Source: SAR202 cluster bacterium Casp-Chloro-G2
GTDB taxonomy: Bacteria > Chloroflexota > Dehalococcoidia > Lucifugimonadales > UBA3495
Assembly (NCBI GenBank): GCA_002816575.1
Contig: MUCI01000023.1
Span: 1 to 64,000, forward strand
Direction of reading: 5' to 3'
Length of the DNA stretch: 64,000 bases
Shown here: piece after piece, positions 52,633-61,484 of the stretch
Layout: each line of letters starts with the position of its first letter
Position numbering within the stretch: the first letter of the stretch is position 1
Notes under the pieces: generated by a model
What the model was told of the DNA's origin: nothing
Databases searched by the model: none
Seen by the model: only the letters and a program-made list of their open reading frames with translations
Position numbers and translations under genes: made by a program

Positions 52633-53499
52633 ATGCCCCAAGTGCAGACCCCCATGAGCGATCTGACCGTGGCCAACGGCGAAAGGCTGGCCTGGGGGAC
52701 CCGCACCTATGTGATGGGCATCATCAACCTTACGCCGGATTCGTTCTCGGGGGACGGACTCGGCGGCGATGTCTCGGCGGTGGTGGACCAGGCTCTGCGG
52801 TTCCAAGGAGAGGGCGCGGACCTTCTGGACCTGGGCGCCGAGTCATCCCGTCCCGGCCACGAACCGGTCTCACTGGAAGAGGAACTACACCGGTTGATGC
52901 CCGCGCTGGAAGCGGTAGCCAACCGGGTGGACCTGCCCATCAGCGTTGATACCTATAAGGTTGATGTGGCCCGCCGCGCCGTCGATGCCGGAGCCGTTAT
53001 CATCAACGACATCTGGGGGCTGAAAGCCGAACCGCTGCTGGCGCAGGCCGCCGCCGACACCGGCGCCGGTCTGGTCCTGATGCACAACCAATCCGGGACC
53101 GCGTACCAAGACCTGCTGACGGACGTGGCCGCAAGCCTGCAAGCCAGCGTCGCCACGGCCATCGCCGCAGGGGTCCCGCAGGGGAACATCATCGTTGACC
53201 CTGGCATCGGCTTCGGCAAAACACCCGACCAGAACCTGGCGGTCTTGGCTGGACTGGGCGAACTCCAAGCCATCGGTTGCCCCTTGTTGGTGGGCACGTC
53301 CCGCAAGTCCACCTTGGGGCTGCTGTTGGACCTGCCGCCCGACCAGCGTGTCGAGGCCACTGCGGCCACGGTTGCCCTGTCCATCGCCGGCGGGGCCGAC
53401 ATCGTGCGGGTCCACGACGTCAAGGAGATGGTCCGGGTCTGCCGGGTAACCGACGCCGTGGTCCGGGGTTGGCGGCCCGCGGACTGGAAGACGTCTTGA
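52633..53499 (+). CDS. folP: Dihydropteroate synthase
   Basis: Joins p-aminobenzoate to the pterin diphosphate in folate synthesis. Conserved elements: VMGIINLTPDSFSGDG near residues 35-50, DLGAESSRPG, SVDTYKVDVARRAVDAGA, NDIWGLKAEPL, VDPGIGFGKTPDQNL and VGTSRKSTLGL. The 288 residues match the family. The open frame extends 193 codons upstream but that part is the antisense of the carboxyltransferase gene. ATG 52633 has GGAG upstream. It overlaps folK by three bases (TTGA), so the pterin step and the condensation step are coupled. Confidence 0.93.
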   Translation: MPQVQTPMSDLTVANGERLAWGTRTYVMGIINLTPDSFSGDGLGGDVSAVVDQALRFQGEGADLLDLGAESSRPGHEPVSLEEELHRLMPALEAVANRVDLPISVDTYKVDVARRAVDAGAVIINDIWGLKAEPLLAQAAADTGAGLVLMHNQSGTAYQDLLTDVAASLQASVATAIAAGVPQGNIIVDPGIGFGKTPDQNLAVLAGLGELQAIGCPLLVGTSRKSTLGLLLDLPPDQRVEATAATVALSIAGGADIVRVHDVKEMVRVCRVTDAVVRGWRPADWKTS

Positions 53500-53987
53500 A
53501 CGGTGTCATCTGCTATCTGGGGCTTGGCGCCAACCTGGGCGACCGGCGGAGCAACCTGGACCTTGCCGTTCAGGGACTGGGATCCGGCGTAGAGCTGACG
53601 GTGCTCCGGACCTCCAGCGTCTACCAGACCGCCCCCTGGGGCCTGCTGGACCAGCCCGAATTCCTTAACATGGTGGCTGAGATATCCACCGTCATGTCGC
53701 CCCAGGACCTGCTCAAGCACGTAAAAAGCTTGGAGCAGGACTTGGGCCGGGTGCCCGGTGTCCGGCTTGGCCCCCGCCTGATCGACGTGGACATCCTGCT
53801 GTACGGAGACCAAGTGGTGGAGCAGCCAGACCTACATATTCCCCACGCCAGCCTGCATCTCAGGGCCTTCGCACTGGTCCCTCTGGCCGAGTTGGCGCCC
53901 CAGGCGGTGCACCCGGTCCTTGGCGCGACCATCGCCGGCCTGGCCGGGCAGGTAGACGGTTTGGACGGCGTAACCCGGTGCGTCTAA
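53496..53987 (+). CDS. folK: HPPK, hydroxymethyl-dihydropterin pyrophosphokinase
   Basis: Supplies the pterin diphosphate used by FolP. The 163-residue protein has LGLGANLGDRRSNLDLAV, SVYQTAPWGLLDQPEFLNMV, LEQDLGRVPGVRLGPRLIDVDILLYG and PHASLHLRAFALVPLAELAP, all HPPK signatures. The TTG start lies in a TTGA overlap with the folP stop and has GGAAG upstream, indicating translational coupling. The two genes form a compact folate operon. Confidence 0.93.
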   Translation: MNGVICYLGLGANLGDRRSNLDLAVQGLGSGVELTVLRTSSVYQTAPWGLLDQPEFLNMVAEISTVMSPQDLLKHVKSLEQDLGRVPGVRLGPRLIDVDILLYGDQVVEQPDLHIPHASLHLRAFALVPLAELAPQAVHPVLGATIAGLAGQVDGLDGVTRCV

Positions 53988-54053
53988 ATCCGATCGGTTA
54001 ATCCCAGATGGGCCGATTCGTGCCTGAAATGGATTAGCAGTCGCGACGCCCGG

Positions 54054-54082
54054 TTGACAATCTGGCCCGTCTGACGCATGAT
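54054..54082 (+). promoter_or_regulatory. groL: Sigma70-type promoter of groEL
   Basis: A perfect TTGACA (54054-54059) and CATGAT (54077-54082) lie 17 bases apart, leaving about a 90-base leader. No CIRCE heat-shock repeat is present. Confidence 0.6.
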
Positions 54083-54179
54083 TTTCAATCGGGAGTGCCC
54101 CAGTATCAATCTACGGACAAAAATCGCCCGAGCTGACGGCTGTTCTAGCGACGGCACTTATAGGAACGAGGAGACAGTC

Positions 54180-55805
54180 ATGGCCGACAAGCAACTCACA
54201 TTTGACGAAGATGCCCGCGCTAGCTTGATGCGCGGCGTGGATGAGCTTAAACGGGTGGTTGGGCTAACCCTAGGCCCCAGCGGCCGCAACGTTCTGCTCA
54301 GCCGAATGTTTGGACTGCCCATCGTTTGCAGCGACGGCGTCACCGTCGCCAAAGAGGTGGAACTGCCCGACCCCTACGAGAACCTGGGCGCCCAACTGGT
54401 CAAGGAGGCCGCATCCAAGACCAACGACGCGGTTGGCGACGGCACCACCACCTCGGTCGTGCTGACCCAGTCCATCCTCCGGAACGGCTTTATGAACGTG
54501 GCGTCGGGGGCCAACGGCATCGGCATCCGCGATGGCGTTGACCTCGCGGTGGCGGCCGTGGTCGCCGAGCTGAAGAACATGGCGATCCCCGTGAAGGACC
54601 GCGACCAAGTCGCCCGAGTCGCCGCCCTCTCCGCCCACGAAGAACCCATCGCCGAATTGCTGGCCGATGCCCTGGACAAAGTGGGACGGGACGGCGTGGT
54701 GACCATCGAAGAATCCAAGTCACTGGTTGACGAATTGGAGTTCGTGGAGGGCGTCCGCGTGGACCGCGGCTATCTCTCCCCCCACTTCGTCAGCGACACC
54801 CAGCGGATGGAAGCGGCCATCGACAATCCCATGTTCCTCCTGACCGACCAGAAGATCAGCTCCCCCAACGAGGTCGTTGGAATCATGGAAAAGATGCTGC
54901 AGGCCGGAAAACGCTCGTTGGTCATCATCGCCGAAGATGTTGACGGCGAGGCTCTGTCCACCCTGGTGGTCAACAAGCTGCGGGGCACCATCGACTGCGT
55001 GGCCATCAAGGCCCCCGGCTTCGGTGAGCGGCGCAAGGCCCTGCTGGAGGATATCGCCATCGTCACCGGCGGCACCGTGATCAGCGCCGACCGGGGCCTC
55101 AAGGTCGAGGATGCCGACATCCCGCTCTTGGGCACCGCCCGCCGGCTGGTGGCCAGCAAAGACGAGTCCACCATCGTTGAGGGACACGGCGACGACACGG
55201 CCATCAAAGATCGATTGAACCAACTGCGCGTCCAGATCGAAGAGACCACCTCCGATTACGACCGGGAGAAACTCCAAGAGCGCATGGCCGCGCTGGTGGG
55301 CGGCGTTGCCGTGCTCAAGATCGGCGGCACAACCGAGCCGGAGATCAACGAACGCAAGTCTCGGGCCGAAGACGCTCTTTCCGCCACCAGGGCCGCCATC
55401 GAAGAGGGGATCGTCCCCGGCGGCGGGGTCGCTCTGGTTCGGGCCGGGCATGTCTTGAACGACCTGATCAGTGGCCTTGAGGGCGACCAAGCCGTCGGCG
55501 CGCGGATGGTCCGCGACGCCCTCAGCGCGCCGTTGCTGCTCATCTGCCAGAACGCCGGACATGAAGGCCAAGTGGTACTGGAAGGTGTTCGCACCGGCGA
55601 GGGCGACTGGGGCTTCGACGCCGACAAAGGCGAATATTGCAACTTGATCGCGGCCGGAATCATCGACCCGGTGAAAGTCACCAGGTCCGCCCTGGAGAAC
55701 GCGGGAAGCATCGCGGGAATGATGTTGACCACCCAGGCGATCATCACGGAGATTCCAGAGTTCGTGCCCCTGCCCCAAGACATCCAAGACTTTATGCACG
55801 ACTAG
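54180..55805 (+). CDS. groL: Chaperonin GroEL (60 kDa)
   Basis: Folds other proteins in a double ring. The 541-residue protein has VVGLTLGPSGRNVLL, GVTVAKEVELPDPYENLGAQ, AVGDGTTTSVVLTQ and AIKAPGFGERRKALLED, all GroEL signatures. The C-terminus ends EFVPLPQDIQDFMHD with no GGM repeat tail. The ATG has GAGGAG upstream; the frame is open 34 codons more without support. No groES gene is adjacent, unlike the usual operon, so this may be an extra or specialised copy. Confidence 0.93.
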   Translation: MADKQLTFDEDARASLMRGVDELKRVVGLTLGPSGRNVLLSRMFGLPIVCSDGVTVAKEVELPDPYENLGAQLVKEAASKTNDAVGDGTTTSVVLTQSILRNGFMNVASGANGIGIRDGVDLAVAAVVAELKNMAIPVKDRDQVARVAALSAHEEPIAELLADALDKVGRDGVVTIEESKSLVDELEFVEGVRVDRGYLSPHFVSDTQRMEAAIDNPMFLLTDQKISSPNEVVGIMEKMLQAGKRSLVIIAEDVDGEALSTLVVNKLRGTIDCVAIKAPGFGERRKALLEDIAIVTGGTVISADRGLKVEDADIPLLGTARRLVASKDESTIVEGHGDDTAIKDRLNQLRVQIEETTSDYDREKLQERMAALVGGVAVLKIGGTTEPEINERKSRAEDALSATRAAIEEGIVPGGGVALVRAGHVLNDLISGLEGDQAVGARMVRDALSAPLLLICQNAGHEGQVVLEGVRTGEGDWGFDADKGEYCNLIAAGIIDPVKVTRSALENAGSIAGMMLTTQAIITEIPEFVPLPQDIQDFMHD

Positions 55806-55837
55806 CCGCACGCGGCATCCCAGCCTATGCGAAGACC

Positions 55838-55885
55838 GGCCCGGTCCAGCCACCGAACTCAAGTGGCCGGCCGGGCCTAGTTATT
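55838..55885 (+). terminator. groL: Terminator after groEL
   Basis: GGCCCGGTCCAGCCAC and GTGGCCGGCCGGGCC form a long GC-rich stem with a 9-base loop and a short T-rich tail. Confidence 0.6.
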
Positions 55886-55918
55886 TCTGCGGCTTGAAGC
55901 CGCTGATTGGATGATTTA

Positions 55919-56437
55919 ATGCCGGGTACACCGCTGGACCGCGATTCCATCGCCAGCCTGATCTACGGGTCTCCGCCTCTGTTGGCGGACTATCTGTCGT
56001 TGGAGGCACAACTGCAGCCCAACGGGTTTGATCTGTCTCTAAAGGCTGTAGCCGGGCTGACGACACCCGGAGCCGTCGGCGCGGAAGACGCTGACCGGGA
56101 ATTGTCGGAAACCGAGCCGATGGACTTTGGGCCCGGCGGCTGGCTGCAACTGGCGCCCGGCCCCTATCTGGTCACTTTCAATGAAGTGGTCAACCTGCCG
56201 CTGAACGTCATGGCATTGGGACGGCCCCGCTCCAGCTTGCTCCGCAGCGGCGTGGCGATCCACACCGCCGTTTGGGATGCCGGCTACCGGGGGCGGTCCC
56301 AGGCCCTGCTGGTGGTCTATCAGCCGGGCGGCTACCGGGTGCAGCGCGACGCCCGCCTGATGCAACTGGTGTTCTTCAGCATGGAGACCGCCGTGGGCGA
56401 AGGCTACCAGGGCCGGTTCCAGTCCGAGAATCTCTAG
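55919..56437 (+). CDS. dUTPase/dCTP deaminase-family protein
   Basis: A 172-residue trimer-type nucleotide hydrolase. GRPRSSLLRSGVAIHTAVWDAGYRG combines dUTPase-like motifs 2 and 3, and QLQPNGFDLSLKAV near the start matches the dCTP deaminase/dUTPase family. The MQLVFF stretch and the RFQSENL end are also family-like. It likely removes dUTP or dCTP to limit uracil in DNA; the sequence does not settle which. ATG 55919 is chosen; a TTG four codons earlier is possible. queG follows 15 bases on. Confidence 0.8.
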   Translation: MPGTPLDRDSIASLIYGSPPLLADYLSLEAQLQPNGFDLSLKAVAGLTTPGAVGAEDADRELSETEPMDFGPGGWLQLAPGPYLVTFNEVVNLPLNVMALGRPRSSLLRSGVAIHTAVWDAGYRGRSQALLVVYQPGGYRVQRDARLMQLVFFSMETAVGEGYQGRFQSENL

Positions 56438-56452
56438 GATAGTTAAACGCCG

Positions 56453-57610
56453 ATGGGTCCAGCAGCAGGCGCGATGCAAGACCTGAAAACCCACATCACC
56501 GAGTATGCCGGCCAGTGCGGGTTCGACCTGGTGCGGATCACCGGGGCCAATGCGTTCGCCGAGGAGCGCGACGCCGCTCTGGCGCGCATCCAGGCCGGGC
56601 AGATGGACGGCCTGCCCTGGTTCACCGAGTCCCGGGTCCGGCGCGGCGCTGACCCAGAAGCTCTGCTCCCCGGCGCGCGGTCCATCATCTGTCTGGGTCT
56701 GAGCTATCTTGGCCCCGGATCAGAGGAACCACCGGAACCCGGTAGGGGAAAGATCGCCCGCTACGCCAGGGTGAAGGACTATCACCGCGTCATGAAGCGG
56801 CGGATGAAGGCCTTTGTGCGCGGCTTAGAAGAGCATCTCGGAGAAACTGTCGCGGCACGCTGGTACGTGGATGACGGCCCCATGCTGGACCGCGCGGCTG
56901 CGGCCCGGTCCGGGCTTGGTTGGTTCGGCAAAAGCACCAACATCCTCACCCCGTCCCACGGCTCATGGGTGCTGCTTGGGCAGGTGATCACCGACCTGGA
57001 ACTGATGCCCGACGCACCCTCGAAAAAGACCTGCGGCGCCTGTGTCCGCTGCATCGACGATTGCCCCACCGGCGCCATCGTGGCCCCGTACGTGGTCGAC
57101 AACGCCCGCTGCATCTCCTACCAGACCATCGAGAACCGCGGCGTCATTCCCGTCGAGATGCGGCCGCTCATCGGCGATTGGATATTCGGCTGCGACATCT
57201 GCCAGGACGTTTGCCCGGTCAACCGCAGATCAAAGCTGCCCCAGTTGCCCATCCCCCCGGCTGATGCGGTGGGCGCGGCGGGAGAGGTTGATCTGGAGGA
57301 GATACTGTCACTGACCGAAGAGGAGTTCCGAAACCGGTTCCAGGGCACGTCGGTCATGCGGGCCAAACGCGTCGGCCTACAGAAGAATGCCTGTGTGGCG
57401 CTGGGGAACGCAGGGAACCGGTCGGCGGCGCCGGCGTTGGAGCGCGCCATGGAGACCGGCGAACCAATGGTGCGGGGGCACGCCGCTTGGGCCCTGGGGA
57501 AGATCGCTGGTCCAAAGGCAAAGGCCGTCTTGGACCAGTCGCTGACAACCGAAGACGACCCCTACGTCCGGGGAGAGATTGAGGCGGCGCTGCGGGAGTT
57601 CGTTCTCTAA
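56453..57610 (+). CDS. queG: Epoxyqueuosine reductase
   Basis: Performs the final step of queuosine synthesis in tRNA wobble position 34, reducing epoxyqueuosine with a cobalamin cofactor. Two [4Fe-4S] motifs are CGACVRCIDDCPTGAI and CDICQDVCPVNR. The catalytic YVDDGPMLDRAAAARSGLGWFGKSTN region is normal. C-terminal HEAT-like helices (AAPALERAMETGEPMVRGHA, then VRGEIEAALREF) complete the 385 residues. The ATG 56474 inside the frame is an alternative start. Other queuosine genes are not in the window. It is the fourth tRNA-modification gene here. Confidence 0.93.
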   Translation: MGPAAGAMQDLKTHITEYAGQCGFDLVRITGANAFAEERDAALARIQAGQMDGLPWFTESRVRRGADPEALLPGARSIICLGLSYLGPGSEEPPEPGRGKIARYARVKDYHRVMKRRMKAFVRGLEEHLGETVAARWYVDDGPMLDRAAAARSGLGWFGKSTNILTPSHGSWVLLGQVITDLELMPDAPSKKTCGACVRCIDDCPTGAIVAPYVVDNARCISYQTIENRGVIPVEMRPLIGDWIFGCDICQDVCPVNRRSKLPQLPIPPADAVGAAGEVDLEEILSLTEEEFRNRFQGTSVMRAKRVGLQKNACVALGNAGNRSAAPALERAMETGEPMVRGHAAWALGKIAGPKAKAVLDQSLTTEDDPYVRGEIEAALREFVL

Positions 57611-57627
57611 CTCGACTACGAACTCGA

Positions 57628-58185
57628 CTAGGCGGACTGGGCCGTTTGGGCGTTGCCTGACCCCGCTTTCTTGCGGCCTCCGGAACGGCGGCGGCGCTGG
57701 TTGTTGGCCGGCGGGTTGAAGTCGGCGGGAACGTAGCCCTTGCCGAAGTGGAGCTTCTTCATCTCTTCTTCTATCAGGATGAAGTCGTTCTTGGGCAGCA
57801 GATGAAGGTTGGCCTGGAAGGCCATGTACCAATCCTCGGGGTTCCACCGCTTGATGTACTCGAGGCGGGGCGCCAGCATGTTGGCGTCGATGAACTGACT
57901 GTCCTCCAGGATCACACCGGGCTTCAGCTTGATGTGGTAGGGGAAGCCGGTACTACCCTCCTTGACCCAGATCTCTTCCTCGGCTTCATAGAACGAGGAC
58001 ATGGCGGTCGCGGTGGCGGCGAAGCAGCGCCGGTGGGAGATATAAAGGAGCACGCGGTCTCCCTCGGTGATCCGCTGCACCTTGCGCCGGTGTTGCGCCT
58101 TCAGGCCCAAAAGAGTGAATCCCCGCTCCTTCGTGATGCGGTAATTCTCCTCGTTATTGATCATCATCCAAAAATTGCTGGGCAT
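57628..58185 (-). CDS. EVE-domain protein
   Basis: A 185-residue protein of the EVE/PUA-like superfamily, related to YTH readers of modified bases. The core includes NFWMMINNEENYRITKERGF, QRITEGDRVLLYIS and YHIKLKPGVILED. EVE domains bind modified DNA or RNA bases; a hydrolase or nuclease partner is common but absent here. The tail (residues 155-185) is Arg/Lys/Gly-rich and probably contacts nucleic acid. ATG 58185 has GAGGTG five bases upstream; the frame extends 16 codons more without SD. It is convergent with queG. Confidence 0.83.
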   Translation of the reverse strand: MPSNFWMMINNEENYRITKERGFTLLGLKAQHRRKVQRITEGDRVLLYISHRRCFAATATAMSSFYEAEEEIWVKEGSTGFPYHIKLKPGVILEDSQFIDANMLAPRLEYIKRWNPEDWYMAFQANLHLLPKNDFILIEEEMKKLHFGKGYVPADFNPPANNQRRRRSGGRKKAGSGNAQTAQSA

Positions 58186-58471
58186 ACACACCTCGAAAAC
58201 CAGACCGTGGGCCATCTCACGCCCTACAGCCAAACCCGCTTCATTCTATCATGATAAAGACTATCAATCGCTAAAGAGCTGAAGACAGCAAGATATCAAT
58301 GATGATGGGGCCGCCGTGTCTGATCTTCCGGCAATTTCTTCCGGGATATTGTGCTGTCTTGGGGGGTGTTGTAACATCAGGCGGGCTTCGGCAGGTTTCC
58401 ACTAGGCAGGCTTGGCTGACCCCGGCTCGGCACTCGCGGCAATCGCGGATCATTTAAGAGGAATAATCATT

Positions 58472-59647
58472 ATGACCACTGGGAACACGGGACAACGGGA
58501 CATCGCCATCGTCGGCGTGGCCGAATCAGACGTTATGGGTACGGTCCCCAACAAGTCTTCGCTGCAACACCACGCCGAAGCCGGCCACAACGCACTGGCT
58601 GACGCCGGACTGTCCAAGAGCGACGTTGACGGCCTGTTGACCGCCGGCGGCTCCACCTTGGTCACCGCCGAGTACATGGGTATCCACCCAACGTTCACCG
58701 ACAGCACCACCGTCGGCGGGTCTTCTTTCGTGATCCACGTTGCCCACGCCATGGCAGCCATCCGCGCCGGTTACTGCGAGGTGGCCCTGATCACCCACGG
58801 TCAGGCCGGTCGCTCGGCCAGGGCCCGGTTCCCCGCGGACGGCAATCTGCCTTTCCAGCAATACGAAGCGCCCTATGGGTTCATTGGAGCGCCGATCAAC
58901 TACTCGCTGGCCTGCTCGCGGTACATGCACCAGTTCGGCGAGGACCGCACCCGCCAGGGCATGGCCGAGATCGCCGTGGCCACCCGCAAATGGGCCAACC
59001 TGAACCCCAAGGCCCTGATGCATGACACAACAATGAGCTTCGATGAGTACCACGACTCTCGCTGGGTGTCCTGGCCCTTCCACCTTTTCGACTGCTGTTT
59101 GGTAACCGACTCGGGCGCGGCCATCATCGTGACCACCGCCGAACGGGCCAAGAGCCTCAAGAAAGCGCCGGTCTGGGTGTTGGGCGCCGGTGAAGGTCAC
59201 GACCACAACCTGGTTAGCCAGATGCCCGACTACACCTCTACCTGGGCCAGGCGGTCCGGGCCGCTGTCCATGCAACGGGCCGGCATCACCCACGACGATC
59301 TGGACCTGACCATGATCTATGACTCCTTCACCTACACCGTGATGGTGACTTTGGAGAGCATGGGCTTCTGCGCACCGGGGGAGGCCGCCGACTTCGTGGC
59401 CAACCAACGGACGGCGCCCGGCGGCGATTTCTCGCTGAACACCAGTGGCGGCGGACTGTCGTACACCCACCCCGGCATGTACGGCAGCTTCCTGTTGGTG
59501 GAGGCGGTCCGGCAGTTGAGGGGCGAGGCTGGCGACCGGCAAGTGAAGAGCAAGCGCGACCCCAGCCAGAACGCCAAGCTGGCCGTGGTCAACGGCACCG
59601 GCGGCTCCCTGTCTTCGACCGGAACTGTGGTCTTGGCCACGGATTAA
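58472..59647 (+). CDS. Thiolase-like protein (SCP2-thiolase/Ltp2-like) lacking catalytic cysteines
   Basis: A 391-residue thiolase-fold protein. The N-terminus IAIVGVAESDVMG and the stretch VDGLLTAGGSTLVTAEYMG fit the lipid-transfer protein-associated thiolase group. The nucleophile position reads DSTTVGGSSFVIHVAHA, without Cys; the C-terminal CxG motif is replaced by VNGTGGSLSSTG. A His remains in SYTHPGMYGSFLLVEA. Relatives without these cysteines, such as Ltp2, are retro-aldolases of steroid side chains and work with a DUF35 partner. No DUF35 gene is present. Start has AGAGG upstream. Sterol or cyclic-compound catabolism is an inference only. Confidence 0.85.
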   Translation: MTTGNTGQRDIAIVGVAESDVMGTVPNKSSLQHHAEAGHNALADAGLSKSDVDGLLTAGGSTLVTAEYMGIHPTFTDSTTVGGSSFVIHVAHAMAAIRAGYCEVALITHGQAGRSARARFPADGNLPFQQYEAPYGFIGAPINYSLACSRYMHQFGEDRTRQGMAEIAVATRKWANLNPKALMHDTTMSFDEYHDSRWVSWPFHLFDCCLVTDSGAAIIVTTAERAKSLKKAPVWVLGAGEGHDHNLVSQMPDYTSTWARRSGPLSMQRAGITHDDLDLTMIYDSFTYTVMVTLESMGFCAPGEAADFVANQRTAPGGDFSLNTSGGGLSYTHPGMYGSFLLVEAVRQLRGEAGDRQVKSKRDPSQNAKLAVVNGTGGSLSSTGTVVLATD

Positions 59648-59691
59648 AACCCGGCCCTAGGACCCCGTCCGGTACACTTTCCCCGCTTCAC

Positions 59692-59727
59692 AAGGCGGCT
59701 CACTCCACGAGCCGCCTTTTCATTTTT
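59692..59727 (+). terminator. Rho-independent terminator of the thiolase-like gene
   Basis: A perfect 10-bp stem, AAGGCGGCTC with GAGCCGCCTT, a 7-base loop and a long T-rich tail. Confidence 0.92.
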
Positions 59728-59867
59728 ACCAAAAACTTGCATTTCTCCGCTTATGTTTGGTCAATCATCCTTGGATTCACCTATGCTAGGGTGTCTGCAT
59801 ACTATTGGGTCAGCGTCTATGGCGCTCTCTCATCATTTGTTCCGCCGATGGCGAAAGGATTTTGTAC

Positions 59868-60848
59868 ATGGACCGCACTATTTCCTCTTTTCTTCAGCAC
59901 CTCATCGTCGAAAAAGGCTTCTCCCGCAACACCTCCGACGCCTACCGCAACGACCTGGGCCAGTTCTGGGAATTTCTACAGGACCACGGCAGCGGCCGGT
60001 CCAAAGAGCACACGGCTGAAAACGGCAACGGCCATACCAATGGCAACGGCAACGGGCACACCAACGGCAACAGCGCCTCCCTCTGGGAAACCGTGGACAT
60101 CAACATCCTCAACCTCTACATCGAGGACCTGAGAGTCCGCAAGGGATACCGCGACACCACCACCGCCCGCAAGGTGGCCTCCATCAAGTCGTTCTTCGGG
60201 TTCCTCTTAGAGAACAGCCTCATCACGGAAGACCCCACCGAGTCACTGGGTTCGCCCCGCGTCGGCCGCACCCTGCCCAAGTTCCTCCCGGAGGAGGACG
60301 TGACCACTCTGCTGGATGCCGCTTATAAGTCGGGCACCAACGAGGGTCAACGCGACGCCGTCATCATGGAACTGCTCTACGCCACCGGACTGCGGGTTGG
60401 CGAGTTGGTCTCCTTGAACGTGCAGGACGCCGACCTGTCTGAATCCTACATCCGCTGTCTGGGCAAGGGCTCCAAGGAGCGCATCGTTCACCTGTACCCC
60501 AAAGCCTTGGAAGAGCTGCGGCGCTATCTGAAGCAGGCCCGAGTGGCGCTGCTGGGCCACCGCCGCACCGAACAGTCGATGTTCGTCAATCACCGCGGCG
60601 AGCGCCTGACCCGCCAGTGGGTCTGGACCATTTTAAAGACCTACGCGCAGAAGGCCGGGATCAGCCAGAACATCACCCCCCACACCCTGCGGCACAGCTT
60701 CGCCACACACCTGCTGCAGAATGGGGCCTCACTCAGGCACGTACAGGAGTTGCTGGGCCATTCCAGCATCTCCACCACCCAGGTGTATACCCACCTGACC
60801 GACGGCCACGTGCAGCAAGAGTACGTAAAGAGTCACCCTAGGGCCTGA
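59868..60848 (+). CDS. xerC: Tyrosine recombinase XerC/XerD type
   Basis: A 326-residue site-specific recombinase, most likely resolving chromosome dimers. Catalytic residues are visible: Arg in ATGLRVGELVSL, Lys in LGKGSKERIV, HTLRHSFATHLL with His and Arg, LGHSSISTTQ with His, and the nucleophile in VYTHLT. The core-binding domain contains an odd Asn-Gly-His-rich insert near residues 50-70 (GNGHTNGNGNGHTNGN). ATG 59868 has AAAGGA upstream. The GreA fusion at 3 kb carries a similar N-terminal SAM-like domain. No dif site was identified. Confidence 0.92.
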   Translation: MDRTISSFLQHLIVEKGFSRNTSDAYRNDLGQFWEFLQDHGSGRSKEHTAENGNGHTNGNGNGHTNGNSASLWETVDINILNLYIEDLRVRKGYRDTTTARKVASIKSFFGFLLENSLITEDPTESLGSPRVGRTLPKFLPEEDVTTLLDAAYKSGTNEGQRDAVIMELLYATGLRVGELVSLNVQDADLSESYIRCLGKGSKERIVHLYPKALEELRRYLKQARVALLGHRRTEQSMFVNHRGERLTRQWVWTILKTYAQKAGISQNITPHTLRHSFATHLLQNGASLRHVQELLGHSSISTTQVYTHLTDGHVQQEYVKSHPRA

Positions 60849-60900
60849 TTGCACGGCATCCGGTCCGTACCCGGATGTTGCTACGAACCAGGCGCGTCAC

Positions 60901-60968
60901 AGGGCAGTCCGGCTCGGCTAGAACGGCGGATAAGCCGGTAATTCCGTGTCTACGGACTGCCCTTTTTT
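60901..60968 (+). terminator. Rho-independent terminator with long structured loop
   Basis: AGGGCAGTCCG at 60901-60911 pairs perfectly with CGGACTGCCCT at 60953-60963, followed by six T's. The 41-base loop contains an inner CGGC/GCCG hairpin at 60924-60937. It ends the recombinase gene. Confidence 0.88.
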
Positions 60969-61080
60969 ACCGATTACTGATATAGTTGAACTGTTGCCGT
61001 GAGACTGAATCACAGGCTTTCATCAACCTTAGGCAGCCTCAATCAGAATTACAAACACCCTCCTCAGGAGGAACCCACCA

Positions 61081-61479
61081 ATGGCGGGAAAAGGTCGCCG
61101 GGCCGCATCCCGGCAAGGACAACTGAAACGAAAGCGGGTCCAGAAGGGACCCAGCGGAATCCCCACAACCCGCCGCACTACCGCGGTTGACGGGGGCGAA
61201 CAACCCGTGGGCATCACTGCGGGCGTCGAGGATGCCGAGTTGGAAGGCGCCGCCGAGGCCGCGATGCCAGCCGAAGCTCCTGTGGCAGCCCCTCGCACGC
61301 GCCGGCCGTCTACCGTCGCCCGCACCCCTCATGGCGAGTTCTCCGGAGCGGGGCAACAGGGCCGGCTGCGGGGCGAACGCCCGGCAGCCTACCTGTTTGC
61401 CGGCGCGGAATTCCGGCGCATCATGGTCCTCACCAGTGTTATCGTCGCAGCCCTAATAGTCCTGGGAATAGTCCTCTAG
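61081..61479 (+). CDS. Basic tail-anchored membrane protein
   Basis: A 132-residue protein of no known family. Residues 1-30 are strongly basic (MAGKGRRAASRQGQLKRKRV). The middle is Ala/Pro/Glu-rich and probably disordered, and the last 22 residues form a single membrane span (RIMVLTSVIVAALIVLGIVL), so the protein should be anchored by its C-terminus with the rest in the cytoplasm. AGGAGG precedes the ATG and sits next to a CCTCCT complement that could pair with it. uvrC begins five bases after the stop, so the two are co-transcribed. Confidence 0.7.
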   Translation: MAGKGRRAASRQGQLKRKRVQKGPSGIPTTRRTTAVDGGEQPVGITAGVEDAELEGAAEAAMPAEAPVAAPRTRRPSTVARTPHGEFSGAGQQGRLRGERPAAYLFAGAEFRRIMVLTSVIVAALIVLGIVL

Positions 61480-61484
61480 CCAAT

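Noticed and set aside
54000-54179. CIRCE heat-shock element before groEL
   Set aside because: No TTAGCACTC-type inverted repeat is present in this stretch.
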